Below are positions 1 to 10,340 of a DNA stretch of 64,000 bases, one piece after another. The stretch comes from Batrachochytrium dendrobatidis JAM81 (Eukaryota; Chytridiomycota; Chytridiomycetes; Rhizophydiales), in assembly GCF_000203795.2 (NCBI RefSeq), contig NW_006281112.1, forward strand, positions 504,291-568,290, read 5' to 3'. The position numbers and the translations under genes were made by a program. A model generated the notes under the pieces. The model ran no database searches, was not told where the DNA came from, and saw nothing but the letters and a program-made list of their open reading frames with translations. Position 1 is the first letter of the stretch; each line of letters starts with the position of its first letter.

Positions 1-2598
1 GTTTGCAGTTATATTGACGATGAAATGTATGTTTGCATGATACAATATTGGATCAGTTTGGACAGCGTCATGTCATGTTTTGTTGATTGTATACTTGACA
101 TTGAACAATATCATTAGCTTAATATCGTGTTGTCAAGACTCGTTTCACGACTGGAATCATCTAGTGGTTCAGTTGCTGTTGGGTTTATCAAAAATCTTCA
201 AACCATGTATCGGAATATTTGTCATCATGACCCAGTAAAAGCAGCGGGATGCGGTGTCATTTCAGCAATAGTCAATACGCTCAGGTATGTGGTGTTATGC
301 ATGAATGTGTGTCCAGTCATCACAATTGGTAAATTTGACATGGTTGGATTGACATGACATGAATACAGGAGTGTCGATCAAGCAGTGGTTGATCAAAGTA
401 TTGAAATTATCCATAATTTTTCCAGCTATGTAAATTGTGAAGTGACTTCAGCCGAGTTGATAAGATCGGGTTTGATTCAAACGCTTAGCGACTTGTATAT
501 CAGATACAGCGACGACCTTGAACTAAGAACACGCATAATCAAGGTAGCTGGAACTGCTGCATCCGATATGCGTGACTTTCCTGTATCGCTTGTACGATCG
601 TTGGTTTTTGAGCAATTGACGATATCGATACTTGATGTCGATATGTATGACTGTTTGCGCCGGTTTGGTCATATCAATGACATGATTCAGAAATCTACAA
701 ACAAGACCGAGATGATCAAGGCGTTTCGAGAATATGGAATTATGCAGCAACTCATCACTATTTATTCACGCAGAGATGTAAATCTGTATGATTATGGTGA
801 TGAAACTAGTATTGTAAAACTAGTCAAAACACTTGCTGATTTTGCCGACAATCATCCCGACAGTTCAATACGTACCGAGCTTGAGCAAGGCAGGATATTT
901 GAAAATCTAATGGCTATTGTAAAATCGGATACTGCTAAATACACAAACAGAAAGATTGCTGGCCAGATTATTGAAACGTGTTTCCAGCATCGGGTTCACG
1001 TTGCTAATTCGAGCATTCAGCCATACAACGACAATGCCAAAATTGGTACGAGTTCTGGAATTGCCGGATATGTACGTGGAGAGGTGCGCACGCTTGTCGA
1101 AATGCGGTATATCCAGTATCTGCAATGTATACTTTGCAAACCCATGTGGTGGATCGATATCACAAACCAGCATATTGTGGAGCAATGGAGGGCTGACTCA
1201 CTCGATCAGAATATATTGCCATCAACATTTAATCTTGCGTTGGAACAACTCGGGGTTTTTGTCAAACAGCTTGTTTGTAGTGGCAGTGACGGATTGGGCA
1301 CAATTGTCCCAGGACCTGTTGAACTGACGTATATACTGGACAATGGCATACCTGACAATGTATACACGCGATTGATGACAAATGTATCGGATATTGAACA
1401 TGGATCAAATCACAACACTGGTCAAATGGTGCACAATCTGATTGATGCATCAATGTACAGTGTTGTATATGGACAAACGATGATTGCACCACTGAGTATA
1501 CGACTCAAATACACCACAATGGCACCATGCGATATACTGTTATCGACTCGACTTGTTTCAGATACGCCCATCATTAACGGCAATCCCAAGTTTATATCAC
1601 GCAAGTTTCAATGTCTTCCGAGTGAATTCCGTGTCGAACAGGATGGCAGTGTGACCATCAACTCATACATCAACAATCTGAGTCCGATATGGCATCGAGA
1701 CATGTACAAATGCATTGCCAAAATATTCAAATGTTTTGTTCCGATGTTTGAAAGTCTGTTCAGAACGATGGATCCAATGTTCAAATATATTGATATTCAC
1801 AATGGCACAAAGGGATATGAGTTACCAAACCAGTCGGACTATGGTGGTGTGCGGCCAAACACTCAAGTCACTCGTCCCGTGTATGTACCAACACTTCCGG
1901 AACATTTCAAATCCAAATATGAATCAGCAAAGCCAGTGTCACTGCGTGGTCGTAATCTACAAGTCATTGTCAAACTCACCAACATTCAACTGACACCATC
2001 CAAACCTAAATACGACGAGGGAAACTGGCACATTGAAGGTCCACGTAACGAATCGATTGCTGCGATTGGACTGTATTACTACGACGTGGAAAATATCACC
2101 ACACCCAAACTCGATTTCCGCGAGGCTGTTAATAGTTCTTATTATGAAATGCCAGCTTGTGTGTATTGGAAAGATGTGTATGACATTGTTGAGCGAAAAT
2201 CATCAAAGAATCAGTATATAGGATCGCTTGAGTTACCAAATGGTCGATGTGTAGTTTATCCCAATCGATATCAACACAAAGAACAATCATTTGAACTTGC
2301 AGATCCAACTCAACCAGGACACTGCAAGATTCTGACATTTTTTGTAGTGGATTCAGTCTGTCGGATTGTTTCGACTGCGCATGTGGCTCCGCAACAACCA
2401 CAATGGTACAACTCGAGTCTTGACAAGGCACACATACCGCCTGAACTGTGGAATGATATCACGCAGTATATTCAAGGTGTTCAATCACCAGCTGAAGCCA
2501 AACACCATCGAGATGAATTGACAAGTGACCGAATTCAAATCACAGCAGCATACAACACATACAGATATGAACAGAAGTATAATCTTGGTCTTTGGTGA
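1..2598 (+). CDS. ARM/HEAT-like helical repeat protein, copy A (5' partial, possibly frameshifted)
   Basis: Three exon parts are visible: 1-29, about 117-284 and 369-2598. The 285-368 intron is clean (GTATGT...ACAG, phase 2). The protein is unrecognised. Its first part is built of short amphipathic helices, Leu/Ile-rich and similar to armadillo/HEAT repeats; the C-terminal 450 residues look globular (motifs NPKFISRKFQ, YWKDVYDIVERK) and the last residues are KYNLGLW. There is no signal peptide or membrane span. By eye the large exon differs from copy A' (15116-18524, minus) at about 14 of 737 residues, so duplication is recent. Copy A has three As where A' has four just before the first donor (GATGAAATGTATG against GATGAAAATGTATG). 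This puts the next exon out of frame, so A may be a pseudogene from that point or start further downstream. The gene continues left of the window. Confidence 0.7.
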
Positions 2599-2985
2599 TG
2601 GATTGTGAGGTTGTGATTTTACAGCAATCAATTGGAATGTCAGTCAGATCTATGCAATTGAATGGATCGAATAAATTGAATGAATTGAATCAATCATGTC
2701 AATCATGACAGTGATTGTTGATTATATTGACTGATTGTGTACAATTGATTGATACAAGTGATATGGATGCATCATTCGGTGTTGTTGAATCAGATCATTG
2801 CTTGATTCTGTCAATGTGATCAAATGGATTACTACAAAACTGTATATGCTCAAGTTGAATCAAGTATTGAATCAAGTATTGGATTGATATTTACACACAA
2901 CCACAATTACAACCACAATTGCAATCAGCACAGTCTGAATATTAGACATTTGAACATCACATATCGAGTCATGGATAAATGCGAG
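1..2985. repeat. Inverted duplication unit A (mate at 14735-17720)
   Basis: Seen directly: the stretch is the reverse complement of about 14735-17720, covering the armadillo-like gene and about 390 bp of its 3' flank. Similarity fades just after CAGTCTGAATATTAGACATT near 2950. The left boundary lies outside the window, since identity starts at base 1. Confidence 0.92.
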
Positions 2986-3939
2986 TTGTCATATTGGACT
3001 GTTTTTGTAGTTTATTAATGATTTGATTCACGACTGTTTGAATTCAAGGCTCAATATGGATTACAACTGGATTGTCGTTGTTTCCATTTGGAATGACAAA
3101 TCTGTCAATGTGTTGATTGATTGTTAATTCATTGACCAATCCATTGATCAGTAATTGTCCAAATAAGTTGTATCCGAGTCGAGTTGTCAATCAGGATACC
3201 ATAACCTGACATCCAAACAATTATTCAAATAATTGTCCAAACCATCAATGATTGTCAGAATAAGCTTTACGACTCGACTGCAATAACCACCACAGTCATG
3301 GTCAGGTTAGTATGTTGATCCGTTTACAAAGTTCCAATACTGCAACAGATTCAACATACTCTTGAAAGTGCTGCACACCACATGGATCCAGCAAACCCAC
3401 TGATGAATTGAACCAATCAATTGACCAATGACATGACTCGATATTGGACATCGAGTTGCACACAGTTGGTAAAAAGTCACCGACATGTCCAGATAGTCAA
3501 ACCTTGACTACAGGTTGATATCATCACCCAACACACCAAATACAACACACAATCTGGACGACTACTGGATCATATTGTGGATATCAATCGACGTAGCTAC
3601 TGGTTCCAAACAATCATGTACAGTCATGTACAGTCATTACAGGACAATATGATACATTTCTGAATAGCATGTTGTAATCAACACGAATGGAGTTGTGCAA
3701 TAGACTTGTCATGGTTTACAATGGTTTGATATGAACATGATGACTCGGACTCTATTCAGTCGGATCAACTCGACTACAATTGGTCGTGTATATTATGATT
3801 GACACGATCAATTGTAGTTGAACTCGAATACAGATTGACTGTTGAATCACAATGCGTGGTATCAGCAACATGATGTGCTATATGGTGGAATGTATACGCT
3901 AACCTGACATGTGTCATGTAGTGTGTATTCGATCAATAT
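2986..3939. other. Gene-free AT-rich spacer
   Basis: I see no coding frame with normal composition, RNA gene or clear repeat. Like other spacers of this half of the window, the DNA is a patchwork of short words such as TTGATTGA, CAATCATG and ATGTCAT. Confidence 0.5.
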
Positions 3940-4275
3940 GGGTATTAGCAATCAACAAGTCATACAACGAGTTGCTCAAGTGATGGAATAGAATGCAATG
4001 AGTGCATCAATCCAAAATACGAGTCAACCATGACATATGATCATGATGTGTGGTTGATACAGCTATATAGTGGCAATCAATGTTGATATAATAGCACACA
4101 ATATGAAATGCCAACACAACAGTTGCAAGTCATTGATCATCAATGTGACATTGTGGTTGCAACATGGACTATATTGTATTGATTCAGTTGATTGATTGAA
4201 TTACCGAGTAATGTGCAGTGATGATTGATCGTGTCGAGTTGAATGCAGAGCATCACCAAACCACAACACATATTG
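3940..4275. repeat. Inverted repeat unit B, upstream flank (mate at 22860-23195)
   Basis: The stretch reads as the reverse complement of about 22860-23195 at roughly 90% identity by eye (for example GATCATGATGTGTGGTTGAT and CCAACACAACAGTTGCAAGT in both). Both copies lie far upstream of secreted-protein genes transcribed away from them (4639-5355 plus; 21591-22423 minus), so the flank was duplicated with the gene or its promoter. Confidence 0.85.
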
Positions 4276-4277
4276 AT

Positions 4278-4318
4278 GACCATCCAACAACTGAGTGACA
4301 TTCAGTTGTTAGATGGTC
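4278..4318. repeat. Strong hairpin, 17-bp arms
   Basis: GACCATCCAACAACTGA at 4278-4294 pairs with TCAGTTGTTAGATGGTC at 4302-4318, with one mismatch in 17 and a 7-base loop. It starts just past the point where the B flank stops matching B', so it may mark a rearrangement junction or a small inserted foldback. Confidence 0.75.
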
Positions 4319-4439
4319 TTGTTTAAACATGCATTTGTTCATACTTCAGCTCACTGACCCTTTTTAGGGTGGATAAGGGTGTAAAACACAATCAGCCATA
4401 TGATACTCGAATGCATAGTCAAGCAGCGGTTCAATCAAT

Positions 4440-4585
4440 GCTGCGGTTGTTATATAAATGGATATCCCTTCAAAGGTTGACATTGGTAGCAAATCATCAC
4501 CAACCCTGATAATAAAGCCAATCCCTAAAACGGTCACCCAATATGCTTTTAATACCATCCATCCAATAACTGATATAAATACGAT
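4440..4585 (+). promoter_or_regulatory. Secreted-protein promoter shared with the B' gene
   Basis: Three blocks recur in reverse complement upstream of the 22423 gene: GGATATCCCTT (4459-4469), a block around AATAAAGCCAATCCCT (4511-4526), and a TATA-like GATATAAATACGATCCAATA (4572-4591) about 50-65 bases before the ATG. In the mate the first block is a longer palindrome (AAAGGGATATCCCTT) and the TATA block reads ATATAAATACGACCCAATA. Conservation of the blocks amid diverged sequence suggests function. Confidence 0.6.
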
Positions 4586-4638
4586 CCAATATTACTTGTT
4601 CAGTAACCATATACAACCTGCTCAACCAAACCAATACA

Positions 4639-5355
4639 ATGAAACTCGCAGTCACAGTATTGGCATCAATCCTGTTTGCTTGCTCGGTTACTACAGCTAC
4701 TCCAGTCAATCCCAGTGCAACTACAAGTGCCGAATCTAGCATTTCAACCGTCACTCCCAGTGCACAAACTATACCTTCAATTGATTTTAGTAAACTTTCA
4801 AACAAGGATATGGGTTTGATTAGAAAATACGCAAAGATGAAGAAAGGTTATGGCGATGCAGAGAAAACACACAACTCGCTACAGCTTAAAAGACTTTCTC
4901 AACAAGAATTGGTAAAACGGCTGATTAAAGAATATGAAAAGTTGATGAGTGAATTTCAGAATAGCAAGAATCGTTCAAAGTACAGCAAGAAGCTCGAGGA
5001 ACTTAAACAGGAACTTGAACAAGAACAAAAAACTCTCTATGAACTTACAAAGAAACAGCGGAATTTCGGCTTTTTTGGTTTTAATTGGAGATTCGGTAAA
5101 ATCGAATTACAACTTATAAAACGTCTGTTTGGGAAAAATCTGTATCAAACAGCCAGCTATTACATGGAACTTTTGGAATCAAATTCCGAGTTTGTGGAAC
5201 TCGTCAACAGACTTGGAAGTTCCACATCAAGCAAACAGTTAGGATCTCAGCAAGGCTTTACTAGTGGAACCCAGAGTTCACAACATTATGAAAGTCCATC
5301 ATCATCAAGTGAAACATCTGCAATCCAACCCACTCAAACATCATCCAGCACATAA
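4639..5355 (+). CDS. Small secreted protein, Batrachochytrium leader family
   Basis: 238 residues, single exon. Residues 1-20 form a signal peptide (MKLAVTVLASILFACSVTTA, predicted cleavage before TPV). A Ser/Thr-rich linker follows, then from about residue 50 to 130 a highly charged Lys/Glu region with heptad character (coiled coil), a short Phe/Gly-rich segment (FGFFGFNWRFGK), another helical region, and a Ser/Thr/Gln tail from about 195. No enzymatic motif is visible. Related leaders occur on large families of secreted proteins of unknown role in Batrachochytrium (family knowledge); an extracellular or host-facing role is inference. The ATG is fixed by the signal peptide and the TATA-like element about 60 bases upstream. 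Its leader and promoter match the frameshifted gene at 21591-22423; the mature parts are only loosely similar. Confidence 0.88.
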   Translation: MKLAVTVLASILFACSVTTATPVNPSATTSAESSISTVTPSAQTIPSIDFSKLSNKDMGLIRKYAKMKKGYGDAEKTHNSLQLKRLSQQELVKRLIKEYEKLMSEFQNSKNRSKYSKKLEELKQELEQEQKTLYELTKKQRNFGFFGFNWRFGKIELQLIKRLFGKNLYQTASYYMELLESNSEFVELVNRLGSSTSSKQLGSQQGFTSGTQSSQHYESPSSSSETSAIQPTQTSSST

Positions 5356-7119
5356 GATTTTTTTCTCAATTCTCTAATTCATGGAAAACTCCCAAATCTA
5401 AAAATGAGCGCAAATCATTTTCAAGTCCAGCCGACTCTGATAATTCTGATGAATCATTGATTTGATCGGAATGCTAATCTGGACTGATTTTGACCGAATA
5501 TGTTGGATTTTTGTTTGAATAAAATACAATACAATGATCATTTGATATTGGATATTGTGTCTGATCATTGTACAGTTTTGGTTGGTATCATATCATATTG
5601 TACATTGACACTTGTATTTCCAATACGATACAATACAGTTGATCATATATTGCATAGTTGTACACATTGATGATGTTGGCATGCATGTGTGTATTGTGTC
5701 GATATGATATTGCTTGACATGCTGCAAGTGATTGTTTGGAGCCACTATGCCTTTTGATTCAGTCATTAATACTTGTAAAGCGTTGGTCAACACTTTGATT
5801 CCGAATTACCAATTGATATGATGCTACACGAACAACAGATTCGTCGTGTTCAACACTACAAATATCTGGATATTGTATTGCATGAACTACTGTATCACAC
5901 CATGCGACTGGACTATAATCAGGTTGCTGTATCCAATACCATGTTGGTTGTGTCCGGTTCTTGCAAACCACCAACTCACAATCAACTTTCAGACACGAAT
6001 ATTCTTGGCAGTCATTCTAGTAATGGTCATGTATGCACTGGATCTGGTTGTTGGTTGGTGATGACTTGACTTGCCTACACAGTCAACAGCCAACAACGGT
6101 GTGCTACACATTGAATGCATGCAAATACATGACTGTCGTTTTGTTGTTGTTGAAATGGGTTCAGATCACCATCAGCTCGCTCACTCGTTGCACCGATGTG
6201 ATTGCATGATCAACCTGACACCAACCAAACCACACTCGAATATATATGTTCCAGTCATGTGCATGGTGTATCGATTGTCAACTCACAATGTCAACTCCAA
6301 CACATTCCACCATGATTATGGTCACATCACACCATGCTGATGTATGTCGATCGGTATCACATTGCAACCAGTTATCATCCAATGACTGCAATGCAATACC
6401 GTGCATGTATTGTGACTGATATGCTGTGCACCATCAGCAAGTGTGCAACTGTCACTTGATATATCGACTCTGATATGCAACAACATGCTATGTTTACCAT
6501 GATCAGGTTTTTGATCAATCTCGGACTCAATACATGATTTGTCATGTTGGATTGTGTGGATGTGTCATGGACTGCAATTTAGTTACAGACACACATATGT
6601 TTGACACTGACTGATGCATACTGTGTAACGACTGATCAGTGCAGGTGTAATTGCACACTTGGTGGTATTGTGCATTATGGTTGTTTGACAATGTATGAAT
6701 GCTGGATTAGTCAGTTATATGCAACCCATTTGAATCGACCTATTTGGACAAACACTCGATGCAACTGACAACAATGGGTTGACAGCCATGTGGTGCTGAT
6801 ACTTGAGTTGGACTGATCACAGAATACTGGCTGTTGGATCAGTCGAGTTTGTGCTGATAGTGTACCATTGGTAACAAACACAACTCCGGCACCATCACTG
6901 AGACTGTTATACAACAGTTGATCAATACACTTGTAACACCACCAGAATATACTTGTACAAGTTCATATCGTGGTTCAACACCCGAGTTTATTTTAAAATC
7001 CATTCATTCAGAAATTACAGTTTCAATACATTCCACATTGTCGACACTTGCTCAATTCCCAACTCTTGTTTGATACAAACCAAATATCACAAATAAACAA
7101 GCAATTCAATGTCCAGCAA
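5356..7119. other. Long gene-free spacer
   Basis: No open frame here has convincing codon use, start context or homology. The sequence is AT-rich and dominated by short recurring words (GATATGATATTG, CAACACTACAA, TGTATCGATTG). I see no RNA gene. Confidence 0.5.
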
Positions 7120-8195
7120 ACTCAACATTTGATCATTTTTTATTCCAAATCAAATTACTGACAATCACTGCAACATACAAATGTTTGATTTTATGTGAAT
7201 ACAACATTGTAATGTTATAAATATTCAACTGTTCGATATATCATCACAACAATCAATAACCAGTTTGATACACACAATCAGTCATACTTGTGTTTAATGC
7301 ATGCATACACATCAATTGATTGTATCAACCATGTGTATAGTGTACTATTGTATATTGACAACACATCACATTATTGTATATGGATGAATGGTTCAAAATA
7401 CACGATTAGTAGTTTGTTATGGATTGAATACAACACATTCAAACAACAATGTTTAGTGTTTGTAACACAATTTGGTATTGATAATTCATTGTATTGCAGT
7501 GTTGATATCAAGTCATGCAATGTGTTGATTGAATTTATTCAATTCACACGATCGGATGTTGAATATTCAATCGGAACGCACGACTGAGTCATGATAAGTG
7601 TGAGTCATGACTGTAAGACAAATGAGACAATCAACTCTACAAGTTAAACTACACAATCATCTAATAATACTCACAGATCATCCAACACTCTGGTCATGGC
7701 AATTATGAGTGATTTTGGTCTCGTTGACATGATTACAGTCATTGATACATTCATGTTTTTATTTTAAATATATTATAATAATGCTAGTGTATTTACAATC
7801 AGCAATCAGTTACCGTCATCTCCTGTGCAAGTCCTTTTTAATGTCATCAAGTCTCTCCTTGTTTATCTTGACTTTGACGATGAACGGAGTCAGCATAGTC
7901 TTGATTTCACCAATATCAACCTTGAGTTTGACTTCTGTCTCTTTGATCTGACTACAGAGGAAACTACCAAGAATAGTAGCTACTCCAAACATTGCTAAAT
8001 ACAGCAAGTAGTTTTTGCTGATATGATCTTGAACCTTGTCATGCAGGGGTTTGGATGTTGCTGCATGACTGTTGGTAGTGGTAAATGATCGTTTGAGTAT
8101 GTGGGAGTGTAGTAGTTTTAATATGTGATGAGTCGAGTTGTTCATTAGGATTTTATTTGGGAAAAATGAAACAATTTATCAAAATGGAAATTTGA
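7120..8195. repeat. Inverted duplication unit C (mate at 30695-31770)
   Basis: The stretch is the reverse complement of about 30695-31770, nearly identical throughout, and includes the 109-residue membrane-protein gene plus about 700 bp of its 3' side. Similarity ends near AACATTTGATCA on one side and AAATTTCCATTTTGATAAAT on the other. The 3' part holds a conserved 99-codon open frame (7288-7587), converging on the gene, whose Cys/Tyr/Ile-rich composition does not look coding. Confidence 0.92.
7816..8145 (-). CDS. Small single-span membrane protein, possible mitochondrial targeting, copy C
   Basis: 109 residues, unrecognised. The N-terminus has no acidic residue through residue 35 and is rich in His, Ser, Thr, Arg and Lys (HILKRSFTTTNSHAATSK), resembling a mitochondrial presequence. 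A hydrophobic segment follows at about residues 47-65 (LLYLAMFGVATILGSFLCS), then a charged helix (KETEVKLKVDIGEIK...) ending in LHRR. The layout suggests an organelle membrane anchor with a short coiled coil. The only protein difference from copy C' (30748-31077) is Ile against Met near residue 95. Retention of both frames suggests recent duplication or selection. Confidence 0.7.
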   Translation of the reverse strand: MNNSTHHILKLLHSHILKRSFTTTNSHAATSKPLHDKVQDHISKNYLLYLAMFGVATILGSFLCSQIKETEVKLKVDIGEIKTMLTPFIVKVKINKERLDDIKKDLHRR

Positions 8196-8509
8196 CTATT
8201 GGAATATGCTTTGATATAAATGGTCTGTCAAATTATATTTCACTACTGGCAATCCAATCAATACATCAGTTGAACAAATGTTCATCAAATATCTTTATGC
8301 ATATTTTTCAATGTTATTGTTGCTGCAATCACATTATTTAATTTACTGAATTACAATCTTGATCAAATAGTATTGAATTGAGAGTAATATTTGTTGGATC
8401 GAGTTTATCAATTCAAAACCAGTAATTTTGCGATCCACTCATTTGCCAGTCAATAACTTCTTATTGGCTGAATTCGAGTTTCAACTCAGAGTTTGCATTT
8501 ATTTCATCA

Positions 8510-9691
8510 ATGGCTTCTCGACTTGTTGGAAAGACTGTATTAATGCAAGTATTATCAATACTACCAATTATTCCGAGTACACAATGCTCATGATCTTTAC
8601 TACTGTGTACAATCCACTGTTGCTGTGACTAGTACTGGCGCCTCTGCTGGTATTGGCGAAGCCTGTGCCAAGGAATTTGCCATGGCTGGCTCCAATCTGA
8701 TCTTGACTGCCCGTCGCATTGATCGTCTCAAGACTCTCACTGATGGATTTGCAAAGGAGTACCCCAAGATCAAGGTCATGTCTGTCATGATGGATGTTCG
8801 CAACAGGACTCAGGTGTGTAGATCATCACTGTTGACTAGATACGTTTCAATTGAAATACTGCTACTAAATATACAGCTTACAATACTTTGCGGTGTATCA
8901 ATGTAGGTGTTTGAAACCATCAAGCAACTGCCTGCCGACTTTCGTAGCATTGATGTCTTGGTCAACAATGCTGGTAAGTTTCTGTAGTCGAGTGGATCTA
9001 TATGTTCATGCTAGCATCCGAGTAATCATCATGTCAAGTCTACCCAATCATCAACTCGATCACTCATGCAGTATAATATGTTATAGGCATGGTTATTGGT
9101 GTTGACCATCTCGAGAATGTCGCACCTGAAGTTGTGGACACCATGTTTGATACCAATGTCAAGGGACTGTTGAACGTCACTCAAGCGGTGCTTCCAATCA
9201 TGAAAGAGCGCAACTCGGGCCATATCATCAACCTTAGTAGTGTTGCAGGCACTCAGGCTTATCCCGGAGGTAGTATCTACTGTGCAACAAAACATGCTGT
9301 TGATGCCATGACTCGCTCCTTGCGTATGGAGTTGGTTGCTACGCCCATCAATGTTACCAGTATTGATCCTGGACTGGTTGAGACTGAATTTTCAATGGTT
9401 CGATTTGGTGGTGACAAGGAAAAGGCTGCTGTTCCTTATAAAGGATTGACTCCACTCACCGCCGAGGATATTGCCGAGGTGAGTTTGTATCAGCCTGGTG
9501 CTGATCGATTAAAATGTCTTGTAAATCTGCAAGACTTTATTAACACTGTTCATGTAACATTCTTGTCTGTTTTGTAACTACTGTAGACTATTGTGTTTGT
9601 TGCCAGCAGAAAGCCACATGTTCAAATCTCCAACTTACAGATCTTTCCAACTCGCCAGGCATCTGCTACTATTATTCATCGTGATCAGTAG
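8510..9691 (+). CDS. Short-chain dehydrogenase/reductase (YMR226C/Ydf1-like)
   Basis: Five exons: 8510-8544, 8633-8813, 8907-8973, 9087-9478, 9587-9691, giving 259 residues. All Rossmann SDR marks are present: TGASAGIG at 13-20 (nucleotide loop), NNAG at 92-95, catalytic Ser146, Tyr159 and Lys163 (YCATK), and DPGLVETEF after it. Length and the KRMARR-lacking, TARRIDRL-containing start fit the classical cytosolic NADP-dependent family of yeast YMR226C, which oxidises L-allo-threonine and serine; the substrate here is inference. Intron 1 uses a GC donor (GCAAGT): only splicing AT|GCAAGT...AG|T restores Ile-Thr-Gly-Ala-Ser. This is a conserved gene inside otherwise repeat-rich DNA, 650 bp upstream of ACY1 on the same strand. 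Confidence 0.92.
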
Positions 9692-10340
9692 AATCGTAGT
9701 ATCAAAATCACTTGAAATGAATTTCATTCCCAGTGCCATTTTATTGACATCAGTATGACTGCCACTACATTTCATATTGTTTAATACAGTTGCTTGAAAT
9801 TCCACTCTGTGAACATTCAAGCAATCTACTACTGATCACACATTCCATCATGGTTCTGACAAGAATTGGTTCAGCACGTCCGAATATGTGCAGCTTATTT
9901 TCACTTGGCAACTGATGTCGTTATACAGCACAAGTAGTATATATAGGCACCGAGTGATTTCACACTTTCAGATTTAATATTACCGTATAAATAGCATCAG
10001 ATTGTAATATACTCGAGAGTGTGCTCAAAAAAGGATATTTATGGTGAACAAACACACAAGAGAACATTGAATAGGTTGATGTTGAATGCAATCATCCAAG
10101 CTTTGATATGGACTGCTTGTAATTTTTTGATTTCTCTGTTCTCATGTCCTTTGACACTAGCTGTAAGCTATCGCTTTAGTAAGCGACAGTCAAGGGTTTC
10201 ATCCCTACAAGCATCGAGTTTCCTTTAGTTGTACGATCACCTGTGTAGCTACACTTTTACATCCACCAGACTATAAGCAGTTCTCTTCAACCTGCTTGTT
10301 TATATCCAATCAGTGAATAAAATAGTCGCTCTATTCGATC
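9692..10340. other. Spacer between SDR and ACY1
   Basis: No gene is supported. A stretch at about 10126-10162 (TTTCTCTGTTCTCATGTCC...AGCTGT) resembles 37615-37650, 3' of the 35-residue secreted peptide; the meaning is unclear. Confidence 0.4.

Noticed and set aside
2824..3018. Short frame in the 3' flank of copy A, with a similar one near 14704-14889
   Set aside because: Repeated only because of the A duplication. Content is derived from short tandem words (CAAGTATTGAATCAAGTATTG) and the frames diverge at the repeat edge.
7288..7587. 99-codon open frame, also conserved at 31302-31601
   Set aside because: It is conserved only because the whole C unit is duplicated. Composition (Cys, Tyr, Ile, His, Asn) matches AT-rich non-coding DNA and there is no start context or domain.
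10019..10228. 69-codon frame between SDR and ACY1, with a hydrophobic stretch
   Set aside because: No signal-peptide start, no homology and an AT-rich promoter position; likely chance.
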